Part shown: piece by piece, positions 11,221 to 11,751 of the stretch | How the letters are laid out: every line of letters begins with the position of its first letter | Position numbering within the stretch: position 1 is the stretch's first letter | From: DRGT01 sp022567895 | GTDB taxonomy: Archaea; Thermoproteota; Nitrososphaeria; Nitrososphaerales; Nitrosopumilaceae | Length of the DNA: 11,751 bases | Assembly: GCA_022567895.1 (NCBI GenBank) | Contig: JADFGC010000036.1 | Span: 1 to 11,751, forward strand | Direction: 5' to 3' | The notes under the pieces: generated by a model | The model's database searches: none | What the model saw: the letters and a program-made list of their open reading frames with translations, nothing else | Told to the model about the DNA's origin: nothing | Translations under genes and position numbers: made by a program

Positions 11221-11529
11221 TCACTTTAAGGATAATTCGATGTAAACATCGTCAGGGATTTTTAGTCTCATCAATTGTCTTATTGCTTTATCATCAGCGC
11301 TGATATCAATAATTCTTCGATGCATTCTCATTTCCCATTTTTCATATGTTTCAGTTCCACTTCCACAAGGGGATTTTCTTGTTGCAATGTGTAGTCTTTT
11401 TACAGGAAGTGGAGTTGGGCCTTTAATTTTAACACCAGTTTTTTTTCCTATTCCCATAATTTCGCTACAAACGTCATCTAATTTGGGCAGATTGGTGCTA
11501 GTTAATTTGATTCGAGCAGATTGAGTCAT
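11221..11529 (-). CDS. rpsJ: 30S ribosomal protein S10 (uS10), 102 aa
   Basis: An archaeal-length S10. Recognisable parts are the N-terminal strand ARIKLTSTN, the loop GVKIKGPTPLPVKRLHIATRKSPCGSGTETYEKWEMRMHRR (the conserved tip that contacts 16S rRNA and S9/S14), and the C-terminal IPDDVYIELSL strand. It starts 10 bp after the EF-1alpha stop, an EF-1alpha-rpsJ order seen widely in archaea. The sequence GGAAGAG precedes the ATG. Confidence 0.96.
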   Translation of the reverse strand: MTQSARIKLTSTNLPKLDDVCSEIMGIGKKTGVKIKGPTPLPVKRLHIATRKSPCGSGTETYEKWEMRMHRRIIDISADDKAIRQLMRLKIPDDVYIELSLK

Positions 11530-11539
11530 CTACTCTTCC

Positions 11540-11751
11540 CTATAGTTTTTGTTCTTCAGTAATTTCTTTAACGATTCCAGCTGCTATTGTTGCACCCATA
11601 TCTCGTAGTGCAAATCTCCCCATCTCTGGAAATTCTTGGAATGTTTCAATAGGAGTTGGTCTTACTGGTCGAATAGTTACTATTGCAGAATCTCCAACTT
11701 TAAGGAATTTTGGATTTTGTTCTTCTACTGCACCACTTGCAGGGTTAATTT
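11540..11751 (-). CDS. tuf: Translation elongation factor EF-1alpha (aEF1A), C-terminal 69 aa
   Basis: Only the end of the gene is inside the window; the rest lies beyond 11751. The translation contains the domain 3 signature of aEF1A: KVGDSAIVTIRP, then PIETFQEFPEMGRFALRDMGATIAAGIV and a short charged tail. aEF1A delivers aminoacyl-tRNA to the ribosome as a GTP complex. The G domain cannot be examined here. It is followed by rpsJ after 10 bp, most likely in one transcript. Confidence 0.95.
   Translation of the reverse strand, partial: INPASGAVEEQNPKFLKVGDSAIVTIRPVRPTPIETFQEFPEMGRFALRDMGATIAAGIVKEITEEQKL

Noticed and set aside
1..11751. CRISPR array, insertion sequence or prophage
   Set aside because: No regularly spaced repeats, transposase, integrase or terminal inverted repeats were seen on either strand.

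Overview
The window looks like chromosomal core DNA from a marine-type ammonia-oxidising thaumarchaeon (Nitrosopumilus/Nitrosarchaeum-like). The grounds are low GC, a 16S rRNA gene with an archaeal 5' end and the GTGTCAGC variant of the 515 site, an aminomutase-like gene (hemL) divergent from the 16S gene, a J-domain/ferredoxin fusion, archaeal TATA boxes 24-30 bp before start codons (leaderless transcripts), several TTG starts, and archaeal-type rpoP, rpsJ and EF-1alpha. The genus is inferred from gene content; no alignment was run.

Layout. 1-810: 5' part of 16S rRNA on the minus strand, cut by the window edge, with its leader and promoter up to about 1022. 1096-3119, plus strand: hemL-like aminotransferase, a 47-aa charged protein, a 44-aa desulforedoxin-like Cys protein and a 109-aa conserved protein. 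3120-4977, plus strand: a polytopic membrane protein and a single-domain class III nucleotide cyclase. The spacers here hold three related copies of a tiny element that can encode a Cys-containing micropeptide, plus several palindromes. 4978-6502: a TPR protein converging on a lysine-rich protein of unknown function. 6595-8361: a hydroxynitrile-lyase-like cupin followed by the DnaJ-ferredoxin fusion, converging on a C2H2 finger/HIT hydrolase pair. 8411-10052: 3-hydroxyacyl-CoA dehydrogenase (expected in the 3-hydroxypropionate/4-hydroxybutyrate carbon-fixation cycle) overlapping tail-to-tail with a LOG/SLOG Rossmann protein. 10121-10952: a small ribbon-helix-helix protein, a triple zinc-ribbon protein and a two-finger C2H2 protein joined to it by a 1-nt stop/start overlap. 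10949-11751, minus strand: rpoP, rpsJ and the C-terminus of EF-1alpha.

How it fits together. Most genes are housekeeping (rRNA, translation, RNA polymerase, carbon fixation, tetrapyrrole or aminotransferase metabolism). Mixed in is a marked set of very small metal-binding proteins: desulforedoxin-like, one- and two-finger C2H2, and triple zinc ribbon. Several of them share a Met-x-(Leu/Phe)-Phe-Lys-Lys type N-terminus. The most notable points are a single palindromic TATA box placed symmetrically between two leaderless starts (C2H2-HIT and hbd), four tail-to-tail gene pairs with almost no spacer, a cyclase with Lys in place of the transition-state Arg, and the repeated micro-ORF element at 3.1-4.9 kb. 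I saw no mobile element, CRISPR array or tRNA.
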